Positions 11,385 through 23,143 of a stretch of 64,000 nt of DNA are shown here, piece after piece. Both the position numbers and the translations under genes were made by a program. The first letter of the stretch is position 1; each line of letters begins with the position of its first letter. The notes beneath the pieces were generated by a model that made no database searches, had not been told where the DNA came from, and was given only the letters and a program-made list of their open reading frames with translations. This stretch comes from Patella vulgata (taxonomy: Eukaryota; Mollusca; Gastropoda; Patellidae). The stretch is from the NCBI RefSeq assembly GCF_932274485.2, contig NC_065884.2, positions 27,361,540 to 27,425,539 of the forward strand, read 5' to 3'.

Positions 11385-11705
11385 AATGAAATTGGACTTA
11401 ACGTCCTACTATTCTGCTCCGACTGGTCTAATGAAGACGGACATACGCCATGCAGTCTTCTATGTATGAGGGAAATTTTGCGCGGACAGCGGCGCTACGG
11501 CCTACTCTTATATCGCATTCCATCTGTCAAGGGACCTTTTACGTGCACGCCAATGTGTGCATATGACCTCGGTTTTTCGTACCATCCAAACAGCTAGACA
11601 GATGTTCTTGTCATCCCACCGTTCTGAACCACTAACAAGGGGAAACCTCGCCGGAAAATCCAGATGAACTTTCTCTGCCAACACCGGGATCGTAGAACAC
11701 TTTGA
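11385..11705 (-). repeat. SINE family B copy
   Basis: Tail at 11385, full body with the 'TTTTACGTGCACGCCAATG' block at about 11540 and head remnant to about 11705. Small tandem copies at 11243-11320 upstream and a 42-base tandem pair at about 12235-12318 downstream are separate. Confidence 0.8.
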
Positions 11706-12469
11706 TGTCTAAAGCCTAGCTCACAACCCGGCGTACGTGCTACTACGGGCAGTCTACGTGGATAATTTTAGTAAAACCGCGTAGGACTTAAGCGTCATTG
11801 CGTGTGTTCGTAGACTGGCCGGAGAGACTTTTGGTACTGTACATAAAATAATTCCATTCTGTTTCTTGCGGCTATCTGCGAGCTACGAAACCCTACGTAC
11901 CAAGACACGTACGGTGGATTGTGAACTATGCTTTAATAAATATACATGTATATGAACAGAACATGCGGAACCAGTTCGTACTCAATTTTCCTGTTCTTTT
12001 CAGTAGCCATTAATACATAGAATATGCAGTGCACGAATATGACACAGCCAATGCTAATTTATGTTTGAAGCAGTAAATACACATAATATGAACAACACCA
12101 AAATAGTCAGCCCTTCCATCGATTTACCGTCTGAAGTCTCAGTGATTAGACTTAGCCTGGAAGCCATCATCCAGATTCGGGAAGCCTACACGTTGCTATG
12201 GTACTACGTACCAACATAAGGTACAATTTTATGGATGCACAATTACTGAGTTTAATACTAAGCGACGTTTCGATGAATGCACAATTACTGAGTTTAATAC
12301 TAAGCGACGTTTCGACATTGTACCCTGTGTTAATATGTTCAATTTCTAAATGTCAATCAAAGAAGATACTACGTACCATTATAATAAGAATGTCATGTTC
12401 ATGTAAGTTATTTTTAATTGCTAATACGCATTAATTTCATTGTATAGATTCACATGGGGTACTTAACTG
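11706..12469. other. no gene seen; short tandem duplication
   Basis: Non-coding by appearance. The block from TGCACAATTACTGAG to GCGACGTTTCGA occurs twice in tandem at about 12235-12318. Confidence 0.5.
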
Positions 12470-12706
12470 CTCAGTGGCCGAATGGTTACCGCGTGCGCGT
12501 TGTATCTCTAGGTCTGTCATTGAGACAACTGGCGTGGTTTCGATTCCCCGGTTGTATATGACAAGGAGTAGGATCGCCTGTCCAACCTCATGGGTTTTCT
12601 CCGGGTCCTCATGTTTTCCCCCGCTGCTAAAAACCCCTACGCGCAAGCGAATCATTGAAATAAAATTGAACCATATGTTAGTCCCGAAATGACCTGGTCT
12701 CTCTCA
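12470..12706 (+). repeat. SINE family A copy, near complete
   Basis: The head begins CAGTGGCCGAATGGTTACCG (box A-like), with box B at about 12538 (GGTTTCGATTCCCCG). The body ends at TTAGTCCCGAAATGACC and a CT-rich tail. One of the cleanest copies for defining the family. Confidence 0.9.
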
Positions 12707-12961
12707 CGATTGGGTACTGCAACTCAAAACGCATGATCGTGCCTTTAATCAGAACTGACTTTTTTTGTATCACCCAAGGAGGAAACGGCCGAACGAATCA
12801 TCAAACTTCTCCAATCATCTGTAATAAAAACATTTAGAGATATGAGAAAACTAAAACTGGCTATTCCTTGTGTGCTCTTGTGACTGCTAATAATAGTGTA
12901 ATGATCTCCTGGCCAAGCAGACAGTAGAACTCCAAATAGACGGTTCGTTATAACAGCTAAA

Positions 12962-15622
12962 GTTATGTAATTAATTACACAGGTACATGAGGACAGGGAC
13001 GCCCTTCTTACCTATGTGATTTTATCAAAATTTTTGATTTGGTTTTTTTTTCTTCATATTTTTCAAAATTTGTAATCTTCTTTATTTTTCTTCCTATTTG
13101 GTTCTAAATCATATAATATTTAGTATCAAACATGTTCGTATCAAAAAAAAAATATACCTTCTGATGTATCTAATAAAAGAGAAATGTAAGACATTTTTCT
13201 GTTGAGGTACCCCTGTCGCTATTTAATTCAAAATCGTGAATAAAATATTGTCTTGCCTTACAAATCTACCACTCGGTTCCTTTCAATATACTGTTCAAAA
13301 AAAGTAGGGGATATTGAAATGCAAGTACCTATGCAGGTTGTGATATGATAAATAGTCATGGATACTTGACATGCTTTGAGAGTATGTCCACAGATGAAAA
13401 ACTTATCGCCCCCACAGAACCACTGAGCTGCATATGCGACACGCAATAGCACCATACACGTGGGAGGGGTTCATTGTCAAATTTGACATTTCTAGGAAGG
13501 GTTGATGAAAACTGCCGTGTGCTGGTTTATCCTATCCATGTTTCCTTTCCTATCGGTTCTTGCATAAGATTTACTGTTTAGCGTATCTTTGATTTAGTGT
13601 GTTACGTTTAATTTGCAATAAGACGTCTTCAACACGATGAACGTCTACGTGCTATTGGCATGCCTCAAATGAATTCTACACAGCGAGCAGTAGCCAACAT
13701 GCTTAATGTGTCACTGTGGAACCGGTAACAACAAACACACAATGTTGATGATAGATCTCGTTCAGGTGGTCTTAGAGTCACTACACAAACCCAGGATCGA
13801 TACATTCGTACACATGTACTGCGAAATCGAGGACAAACGGCCAATCAGCTTTCTGTAATGGAGCCCATTTGCATCCACGACGGCCGCGTGTTGTGCTTCC
13901 ATTAACTCGCCAGCATATGGCAAACAGACGTCAATGGTGTAGGCAGCGTAGAAATTAGAGTAATCGTCGATGGGCGCGTGCAATAATGTTCTCAGATGAG
14001 TCCAGATTTACCCTGGATTTCATCGATAGGCGTGCTTGCGTTTGGAGGCGTGTGCATGAGCGTCATGCTAACGGTAACGTCAGACAGCATGACAGATTCG
14101 GGCGTGATTCTGTTATGGTGTGAGGAGGAATCACCATGACTGGCAGAACGGACTTGCATATTGTTCAAGGAAGGGTCACTGATGTGTACTACCGTGACCA
14201 CATCCTGGGACCGATAGTTCTGGCCTTTGCTCAACGTGCAGGTCGACGTTTCATCATTCATGACGATAATGCCCGTGCCCACCGCGCTCGTGTCGTGAAT
14301 GACTATCTTCAGCGTACCATATTGTCCATATGCCTTTACCAGCCATGAGTCCTGACCTTTCCCCTATAGAGCATGTCTGGGTCATGATCGGGAGACGTGT
14401 TTGTCGACGTCAGCCGACAACACTGCAAGAATTGGCCGTGGCACTGCAAGAGGAGTGGGTCAGATTGTCCCAAATCGTGATTGGACGGTTGTTTAGGAGC
14501 ATGCCACGACGAATTGCTGAATGTCTGGGGATTGGTGGAGCAATTACTCATTATTAAGACAAAAATCAAAAACGCCCATTTTCACTTTTGGCAGTGTACA
14601 TGTATCTCTTTGCGAGTGAAATGAGGCCGTCGGATAAGCCGCCCATTTATGTTCATGTGTAGGTAATTGGCCTGTTATTAACATACACTGGTCACCTCTA
14701 ATAAAAACAGCAGTGCATTTCCGCATTGTTTCTGAATATCCCTTACTTTCTTTGAAGAGTATAAATATTCCTTTCTATAAAAACATATTTCAAATTTTAA
14801 AAAAATTCTAAGTCAGTTTATTTGCCATAAATCACTCGACATTTTCAATATGTTCAGTAAAAATGACGGAAGTGGTAATAAGGGAGACAGCTCTATCAAC
14901 TGGCCCGAATGGATCGGCATTATGAAAAAGTGTGCCGAATAAAAAATGATCAAGTTGTGGCCATTTGACACTAAATTAAACGCATTTGTTTGACATTCAT
15001 CCATTTTCCCCACAGATAGTTTTTGTCACAATGTTCTGCAATATCACTGTCCGCATGCACCTGTGATTTTCCCGTATTTTTTTATTCGGCCTACCTTTTC
15101 GTAACGCCGGTTTATTCGGGACAATTGACAGAGTTGTCTCCCTTATTACCACTTCCGTCATTTTTACTGAACATGTTCAAAATGTCGATGAATTGTAAAA
15201 AATAAACTCAGTGATTTATGGCAAATAAACTGACTAAGTATTTTTAAAAAAAATTTGAAATATGTGTTTTTATCGAAAGGAATATATATATCGAAGAGAA
15301 CCGAGTGGCTGATTTGTAAGGCAAAACAATTTTATTCACGATTTGGAATTAAATAGCGATAGAGGTACCTCACGGAGATAAAAATGGCAACAGAAAAGTA
15401 TCTTACCTTCTCTTTTATTATATAGACAAAAGGTATGATTTTAATACGAACATGTTTGATAGGAAATATTATATTATTTAGCACCAAATAGGAAGAAAAA
15501 TAAAGCAGATTAAAAAATATTAAGAAGAAACCTCAGAAAATCATCAAAATATTTTGAAAAAATCACATAAGTGCACCATATAAGGGCGTGTCTGTCCTCG
15601 TGTACCTGTGATTAATTATATT
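12962..15622. mobile_element. foldback (long inverted repeat) element, split by a Tc1 copy
   Basis: Left arm 12962-13288 plus 14762-14948, right arm 15074-15622 in reverse complement. Matching blocks include GCCTTACAAATC and CACTCGGTTC on the left against their complement at 15300-15325, and 'GACGGAAGTGGTAATAAGGG' at 14863 against its complement near 15150. Arms are about 520-550 bases with a spacer of about 125. There is no coding sequence, so it is a non-autonomous foldback or MITE-like element. The left arm is interrupted exactly at a TA by the Tc1 copy. Confidence 0.8.
13291..14759 (+). mobile_element. Tc1-like DNA transposon, copy 1, decayed
   Basis: Ends are inverted: CTGTTCAAAAAAAGTAGGGG at the left against CTCTTCAAAGAAAGTAAGGG read from the right, each followed by ATATT, flanked by TA at 13289-13290 and 14760-14761. 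The plus strand encodes a Tc1-type transposase that has lost its frame. Visible are the helix-turn-helix start RRLQHDERLRAIGM (about 13627), the first Asp in MFSDESRFTLDF (about 13990), IIHDDNARAHRARVVNDYLQ (second Asp, about 14255) and the Glu in DLSPIEHVW (about 14357), so DD34E type. Compared with the copy at 52749, it lacks about 18 bases near 13712 and about 65 bases near 13858. It inserted into the foldback's left arm. Confidence 0.9.
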
Positions 15623-16227
15623 AACTCGAAAATTGAACCAGTTTGTAAAAACAGGGTGACCGACTTCATTGTTTATTTGTGATTTTCCTGTTAAGTATGA
15701 ACTAAAACAGGCTGGACAACACCGATAAACTAATTTTTTAAAGGAATTAAATGCCTGAAGGTGGACATAAGTTAAGAGTTTTACATGACATGTGTCAAAA
15801 TGTTGAGTATATTTTACTGGGTCTTTTCTGTTGGCTTCAGAGCGTGGATTTTAGCACAAAGAAGAAGGATCGGTGAGGTAGGTTCAAAGAAAATCGGTAA
15901 CAGAAATGATGATTAGTTTATACTACTTGTGATAGCATTTGTAAATGTGATATTTACCCGTGACAAAGTCAAATCGTGTGAAACCAACTGATTTATACCC
16001 TTCTGCATCTCTCTTATGGGTGGTAAAAAGGAAATTTGAGGATCACTGCTGTTCTGGCCGTTTCTCGCCATTTTTGTCGATCAAGATGGGACGAGGTGAA
16101 AAAACAATCGTCTATTCTGAAACAACTCTGATCTTGACAATCTCGTAGATATTTCTCTCAATATTAAGGAAATTTGATACGAATGTATACATGTAGTACG
16201 AAGTAATAGGCTATTAGGTGAGGGGGG
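15623..16227. other. no gene seen
   Basis: No supported reading frame or repeat between the foldback element and the next SINE. Confidence 0.5.
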
Positions 16228-16391
16228 GCGGCTGGGGTGCGCGCTGTATCATAAGGTCTGTCATTAAGTCAACTGGTGTGGTTTCGATTCCCCGGTTGTA
16301 CGTGAATATGAGTGGGGTTGCCTGTCCAACTTCGTGGGTTTTTTCCGGATCTTCTGGTTTCCTCCCACTGCTAAAGATCCCTACGCGCAAT
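16228..16391 (+). repeat. SINE family A copy, truncated
   Basis: Head and body from GCGCGCTGTATCATAAGG to CCTACGCGCAA. The 3' part and tail are missing. Confidence 0.85.
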
Positions 16392-16506
16392 TTCAGAACT
16401 TTGCATAAACATGACAACTTTAAAACTTTCTAAATATCAAAAACGCTTGTTCGATGTGGAATGTAAGTATACTCACAAAAACATGAAATTAGAGAAAGGC
16501 AAAGAA

Positions 16507-16620
16507 AGGAAAGGAAATGGGGTTTAACGTCCCACTGTTCTGCACCAGCATGGCTGATAGAGACGATGTACTACAAGGAAAACTTTGCCCGGACAGCAGC
16601 ACTACGGTCTGTTTGCGCGA
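16507..16620 (-). repeat. SINE family B fragment
   Basis: Tail and first body blocks only (GGGGTTTAACGTCCCACTG to CAGCAGCACTACGGTC). Confidence 0.8.
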
Positions 16621-17880
16621 TTCACAAATTTATTGATTTGTTTAGCTATTTGTTTTTAAAAACGCATCTGTGTTTCAAACTTAGCGGAACATACAAAATA
16701 AGGGGATCTTATTCTAGAAAGTAAGAGTCCTTTGAATAAAACAACTTATTGCGAGTAATTTCCATATGTTACTATTAAGTGAAGTGTGTTTTACAACTTC
16801 AAATCCAAATTTATTTGTTTTGCCTAAATTGTGGACACTATTTGTGTTTTTTGTATCAATAGTCAAGAACAGAGGCTACTGTTGTACGCCATTTTGGTTA
16901 TTGTGGACTGGTTTATATATTTTTGAAAGTTCCAGTTCCACGTCACTAATATATCTGAAGGCATGGCTTCTTTTTTATACGTCCAAATTTCAGTGTTGGC
17001 GTATTATGTCGTCACCTTGTCAATTCTCTATAGTTTTGAACGGATATATTTTTTTTCAAATTTGGTGTCAGCCATTGTGGTCACAGGACAACGAACCCTA
17101 TTGGTATTTCCCGTTCCAGAGTTATGAACCCTATCAAAATTCAGCGTTCTGCAACATTATAATGTTCCAGAGTTACACCCACTTCTCCAAAAACCTTGTA
17201 AACATGATAGATGCTACAGTCTTTAATGGGTTTTTTTCAAACCTGAGGTGAAGTATTTGGGTCATGTGAGAATAAACGCTTCAAATATTCAGGATTCATT
17301 GTTCTTCCATTCCATAATTACCCCGCACCCACTCATCTACGTAATAGAGGCCACATTTTTTTTAACGGACCTCCTCAAGCAGGTGAATACGCAGGCGCCG
17401 TGCAGGCAGCAATGGGATTCCCACATTTTAGTTTCTGTTTAATGAGGCCTCGACGAAGACTCTGGGGACTACACCATACCACTAATGCATGCGGCACTCT
17501 GATGATTACTCTTTGCTCCAATGTATGCCCCCCACCCCCTCGACAAAATCCTGGATCCGGGCCTGATACGATAGAGTTAAAATTTCTCTAACCATAATCT
17601 AATCAAATTTGGTCAATATCCAAGTTTTCCTTTCAAAAAAATTGCTGTCGAGGCATAGCTGCTGCGTAGTTTCACGCTTTGTGTGCCTGTCTTTAATAGT
17701 TGTTTCCTATACTTCCTGATAGCAAAATTATGTAAAGGGGCATTTGCGTCCGTATTATCTGATCCCAACCTCAAACCTACAGAAATGGCGTTGTCATTAA
17801 CATAATGGCCTTTTCCAAAGGTCCCATCAAGGTATTTGATCAACAAACTAACCCAAATTATCTTTGAAATCTAAATGCTT
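16621..17880. other. no supported gene
   Basis: A 161-codon open frame at 16766-17251 is hydrophobic and Phe/Trp/Cys-rich, with no start context or domain. It looks like chance. No repeat family recognised. Confidence 0.5.
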
Positions 17881-18046
17881 TATCATAGTATATAAACTAT
17901 GGCTTACATTATTGTGATATGAAATAGATAAAACTGCTTTATTTGTGATTACTATTATTATTCTGGGATGGTTATTTAATCGATTTAATGGGGTTTTTTA
18001 TTATTAATTTTCAGGAGTCTACAGTTATCTATCAAGATCAGCAGCC

Positions 18047-19149
18047 ATGTCTATCAAAATCTCATACGTATTGTCCGCCATACTGTTTATAGGAGTAGTG
18101 ACATCTATGCCTTTTATGAGTAAGTTAATTTTAAAGCACAATTAGTCCTTTCACGCAACAATAAATTGTCATTACTCAGCTTTTAATCATGCCAATTGTT
18201 GAATATGCATATAAAATTAGAAATTCCAACAGTTTGAGCTCCGTTCCTGGCACTATTGTTGAATAATGTCAACTGTTTAACTCTCTATAGCGTCTCTTAC
18301 AGTAAACAGGCGTTTTTTGGAAGTCAATTAATTTAATATATTGTGTTAGAGAAATAAGGAAGTTTGTGATAATTCCAACTGTCAAGAGTTCTTTTACGTA
18401 CACGGCAATATGTACACGGGATTTCGGTTTTCGTCCTATCCGAACGACTATGCGTTGTCAATTGCCAGGCCCTCCGTCCTGCATCACTGACAAGGTAGAA
18501 CCTTCTGGGCCATCGCAGAGATCGAACATGGCTAACCAACGTCCTACACCCTGTGCTACCTTAGTTTAGAACTTCATCAAGTAACCATACTACGTACATC
18601 AAAATAGTTTAAACGCCATTTTCATTTTATAATACGTTTGCAAGTAACTCTGTTTAAAATCTAAACCTCAATTTATTAATTGTACAGTATTTACAAGCAA
18701 CCAGTTCACAGACAGTTGGTTTGTGATATTTTGCTTACATCGATTACAAAAGATGATGTATAATACGGATGTATGCCTTTTCCCATTTAATTTAAAATGT
18801 GAATACCGTACTATTAAAATTTGCAGATTCTCCAATGCCTGTGAGTGGTATAATGCCAATGAGGATGCCAACGAAAATGTACATGGCTTTTCTAAATGCT
18901 ATGATGGCAAATTCAAGACAGATGATGCCTATGATACGTCCGGCAGCACCGAATGTGAATTTTCCACCATCGATGGGAGCTGGATTACCTTCAGAATTAA
19001 TGGGAGCGGGAATGATGCCACCCAGTTTTATGGGCGGTAACACTGCTTTAATGGGAGCAATGATGGGAGCAGATATCGCTCCATATGGACCAGATCGAAC
19101 TGTAGGGGGAGTTACTATCGATGGGTCGGACGTTAGTTTTGGTCCCTAG
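18047..19149 (+). CDS. Met-rich small secreted protein
   Basis: Two coding exons, 18047-18119 and 18827-19149, give 131 residues. The first encodes MSIKISYVLSAILFIGVVTS then MPFM, a signal peptide with cleavage likely after Ser-20. It stops in phase 1 at GTAAGT. A TTTTCAG acceptor ending at 18014 shows that a non-coding exon lies upstream; its position was not found, though a TATAAAC lies near 17890. Exon 2 follows TTTGCAG and begins NSPMPVSGIMPMRMPTKMY. The mature part has about 19 Met in 107 residues, blocks such as MGAGMMPPSFMGG and ALMGAMMGADIAP, no cysteine, and the end TIDGSDVSFGP. The intron holds a SINE B fragment. The architecture (24 codons plus one base, Pro-Phe after cleavage) matches the genes at 23.1, 33.8 and 56.6 kb. 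Function unknown. Confidence 0.82.
18376..18562 (-). repeat. SINE family B fragment in the intron
   Basis: Body and head without tail, from the 'CCAACTGTCAAGAG' block to the head near 18560. Confidence 0.75.
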
Positions 19150-19743
19150 GAATATTTTATTTACTTTATTTGAACTAATGGAAAAGCACAAGATATCATA
19201 ATGAACTTTCATAAACTGGCCGAATTCATGACTACTGATGGTGAATGTGTATAATTAGAAAAAAAATATTATACCAGGTGGTTTTCTGTCATTACAGTAT
19301 TTTTGTTCTATAAAACCCACATACATTCCCTTGTTTATCAGAATTTTTTTTTTTTTAAAAAAGGGCAAATTTAACGGTTTATTGTTTAATTGACATTACG
19401 TCACGGATTTGTTTTAATACTCCAAAAATACATTTTTGTTTCTTTACTGGTTCGCCATGTGTTACAGCCCACGGGCATATGCCGTACATCTTGTAATTAT
19501 CTATGTCGTTAAGATGTAATTTATGTATAAAATTAAAGAGTTTATTTGTGTCATAAATAATATGTTTTATAATTGTCCATGGTGATCATTAGTCTCCATA
19601 AAGCTCTCCACTAGACAACCTGACATCAATCTCTATTATTTTTATACGTTTATAAGTTAACTGCCTGGTTAGTATTAAAAGTATAAAGTATTAATTGTGT
19701 TTTTCTCGTTTTAAACCCTTTAATAGTAAGTCCAGAACAACAA
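19150..19743. other. 3' flank of the Met-rich gene
   Basis: Contains possible polyadenylation words (ATTAAA near 19532) but nothing else recognisable. Confidence 0.4.
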
Positions 19744-20105
19744 AGGGCTAAGTGTGTGAGACGCTGACTCGTTAGTCTGGGGGTTGCGGGTTAGCTTCCG
19801 GGGTTGGCGGAGAAGGTTCACCGAGATTTTCCGACGTGGTTACTCCTTGTCGGTTGTGCAGAACGGGACAACGTATAGACGATATATGAGGAGGCAAAAT
19901 TCCTCTCTTACCACCCAGCTGTCTAGGCGTTCAGATGGGACAAAAAACCAGGGTACCGTGTACAAATTGGCGTACACCTAAAAGATCCCTTGGCAGTTGT
20001 AATTCCCTATAAGAGTAGGTCATTAGCCCAGTACAGCGTTAAACCCAATTTCATTTTCAAGGATAGCGAGCCAACGTCTTACTCACCAAGCCATCGCTGC
20101 CCCCG
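19744..20105 (+). repeat. SINE family B copy with a second inverted scrap
   Basis: 19744-20057 is a plus-strand copy with head (GCTAAGTGTGTGAGACGCTG), body and GCGTTAAACCCAATTTCATT tail. It is followed directly by 20062-20105, the head end of another copy in reverse ('GCGAGCCAACGTCTTACTC'). Confidence 0.85.
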
Positions 20106-20301
20106 TGGACGTTAGATGTGCTTCATTTACACACGATATTATTTCTGACTTTACGATTTTGTTAATAGTGGTTCGTTTGTCAAAACTCATAAAGCTGATT
20201 CCTTTCCTAGTCGCTAGCCGGATATTTCTCTATGAGCTGACAAAGCTTTAATACTTTGTCGAGCTAAAATTTCTCAAGACTTTCTGATAAGCCGAGGCGT
20301 T

Positions 20302-20520
20302 GCATGGCCGAATGGTTAGCCCGTACGCGCTGTACCATAAGATCTGCCATTGAGTCAACTGGCGTGGTTTCGATTCCCCGATTGTACGTGACAATTCAGG
20401 AGTAGGGTCGCCTGTCCACCTTCGTGGGTTTACTCCAGGCCCTCTACGCACAAGGCCGCTACGCACAAGCGAATTATTGAAATAAAATTGAACCATATGT
20501 TAGTCCCGAAATGACCTGGT

Positions 20521-20530
<10 letters not shown>
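20302..20530 (+). repeat. SINE family A copy
   Basis: Head GCATGGCCGAATGGTTAGCC, box B GGTTTCGATTCCCCG at about 20367, and a body that duplicates 'CTACGCACAAG'. Ends in the (CT)n run at 20520-20552. Confidence 0.9.
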
Positions 20531-20551
<21 letters not shown>

Positions 20552-20552
20552 T

Positions 20553-21632
20553 GATAATTCAAGGGTTTTTTTTAAAATTTGGAGAAAGAATAGAATTGTT
20601 GGCACTCTTTCAAGGGACACAACTCCAATATAATACACCCTCTTTACGAGGAACGAAAATCTGCCTGATGGGATGTCTCTCATGGCATTAATTTAAATAC
20701 GATTACTCAAATGAACGATATAAATGGTTTAATTCCTTGTACAGTGAGAATTGAAGAAATTTTGTTTGAGCTTAGTGTTGATACAACTATTTCCAGGTAT
20801 TGTTGACGAATTTTTAAGATTTCTACTTAAATATCTCGTACTAGAACCATGTGTCACACAAACCATTAAGCCCACTTTCCGTGTACATGTACTAGTTTTC
20901 GCTAGTGGGAAAACGCAGAAGTTCCCGCGCGCGATTTTGGGGGTTTTCCATGTGTATTTAAAATCGCTGAAATATTTGGGGCATCCTACGTAAATGACGC
21001 CAATGATTTATGTTTTCTCCTAGAAGGCCGACATTTTCAAAAGTGGTTAATTAACTAATTTAAAGTTGAACAAAAACATCCAGTTGAGCACGTATGCAGA
21101 AAGCAGACGGGAGAAAATAAGCTGCGAAAGTCACTCATCGAGCAACTATTTCTTCCGTTCACGAAAACACACGTAGATGGTTTCATTACATTTACTTAAC
21201 GGAGGATTTTTTATCCGTGAGATATGCCAGAATGCCCCAAAATGGCACCCAGCCCACCCGGACACCCCCTCAGATATCCATTTTCCACTCCAGACCCACC
21301 ACTTTGTATCCCTTACAAAATGCCCAGCAAAATCGGGACCTCGTGTATCGGTGATTTCAAGCTATATTTACTCATGAAATCTTAAGCGGACTAGTAAATA
21401 TATACTTGAGATAAACTGACATCTTGCATTCATGACCCATGGTGATACTGGGAGGAAGGTTAAGCTGAAAAGGGTAAAAATAGTTTTTCAAAATGTTGAC
21501 GCTACAATTTTTTACTGATGAAAAAAATATGACAGTTTCCAGTTTTGTTTTCGACAAAATAGATGTTATTCTTTAAAAAGGTAAAAATAAATATGATAGG
21601 TGTGGGGTAGTTAAGGTCATGAGTAATGAAAT
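20553..21632. other. no gene seen
   Basis: Non-coding by appearance. No repeat family recognised. Confidence 0.5.
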
Positions 21633-21910
21633 GAAATGAAATGGGGTTTAACGTTCTACTATTCTGCTCCGAACTCAGCTACTGAAGACGAGCATACGCC
21701 ATAGAGTGTACTGTGAGGGAGATTTTGCCAAGACAGCCGCACTACGGCCTACTCTTATATCGAATTCCAACTGTCAAGGGGTCTTTTACGTGCACGCCAA
21801 TGTGTACACGGGACCTCGGTTTTTCGTCCCATCTGAACGACTGGACAGCTGTTCTTGTCAGGCTCCCATCCTGCATCACTGACAGGGGAGAACCACGCCG
21901 TCAGGATTAA
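21633..21910 (-). repeat. SINE family B copy
   Basis: (GAAAT)n followed by tail and full body. The tRNA-like head is missing past 'GGAGAACCACGCCG'. Confidence 0.85.
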
Positions 21911-22607
21911 TGTGATTTACTGTTTGGAACGATAAAATAAGTGCAAAATAGTGTTTTAGCCAGGTGTTCTCTGATCTGGGCAATATGTATCTACATTTTA
22001 TTGTGTTTAAAAGCCCTTAGAAATTCATTGATCAATTTATCATATTTGAATTATTAATTTTGTATCGTTAGAATATTGTTATGTGGCAACTTTATATTAG
22101 TTCGACTAACCCACTGAACATTAGGATATGGCTCGGAAAATTGATTATTTAACATCTAATTATGAAAACAATAAATAAACGGTAAATAGTCCCCCGACTT
22201 GGATTCTATAGGAATCCTTTGAAAACCTTTGATTGCTAGGTTGATCTGGATTCCACCAATCACAATGTGCACCAATGAAGCTCAATGCAGATGGCATACA
22301 GTAAATAAAACGGATATTAGTATATTATTTACATTGGATTTTAGTGAACTAGAAAACAAATACAAAGCCTATTTTCCTCAGGCACTGGTTTTATAAACAC
22401 CAGCTTAGGAAGAAACCCGGCATTGTGAACATTCATATACATGGACGTTTTCTTAATCTAATAAATACCATCAACTGAATACAAACTTTAAGAGGTCACT
22501 CCCTCCCAAAAGACTATGGTTTGTTTGGGATGGGTTAAATAAATTTACGCTTGACATCTCCCCTAGTCAGATGTGACATTATGATGATCTGCCTTACAAT
22601 GGTGGAT
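21911..22607. other. no gene seen
   Basis: AT-rich sequence without recognised features. Confidence 0.5.
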
Positions 22608-22693
22608 ATGAGGTTTAACGTCCACTCGACACGAACTAGGTCATTTCAATAATGCGCTTGCGGGTAGGGGTCTTTAGCAGTGGGAGGAAACCG
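22608..22693 (-). repeat. SINE family A fragment
   Basis: Tail and 3' body only: GAGGTTTAACGTCCACTCG to GTGGGAGGAAACCGGA, with an internal deletion. Confidence 0.8.
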
Positions 22694-23143
22694 GAACAAT
22701 GGTGGATGCATATCACTTTAAAATCACATTTTGTGATATCGGCCGAATACTAATTTGTGTATGGCCGAGAAAATTGTAGACTTGAAATTGTTTAGATATA
22801 ATTTCATATGAGAGTCAACTGCGTGGGGAAGAGGTGGGGGGATATCTACCTTAACGCGACTAATTATTGGACGATGAACTATAACAGATGCTTTGCAAAC
22901 TGACTTGCAAAATGCTGACAACTACCTCGGGATTAATATCATTGTCCAAAAGCAATAACTCTATTCTACTTTGATTTCTACTGTCCAATATTATATCCCT
23001 CATTAGATATAATCAGTCTTTTCATGCATAATAAAAAAAAGCAAATTAAGGTTTGAAAATATTTATCAAAAGCATAAAATTTTAAATACAAGACACAGAA
23101 TAAATTAATAAATTATAAGATGTGAGGTAGTATGAAAGTTACT

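Noticed and set aside
12470-12560. tRNA gene
   Set aside because: Box A- and B-like blocks are present, but the cloverleaf is not closed and the sequence recurs many times with a SINE body and tail.
14336-14569. Minus-strand frames across the Tc1 copies (also 53522-54097)
   Set aside because: Shadows of the plus-strand transposase.
16400-16462. ATG exon with a GTAAGT donor at about 16455
   Set aside because: The encoded start (MTTLKLSKYQ) is not a signal peptide and no matching downstream exon was found.
16766-17251. 161-codon open frame on the plus strand
   Set aside because: Hydrophobic, Phe/Trp/Cys-rich and without signal peptide logic, domains, promoter or splice context. AT-rich DNA gives such frames by chance.
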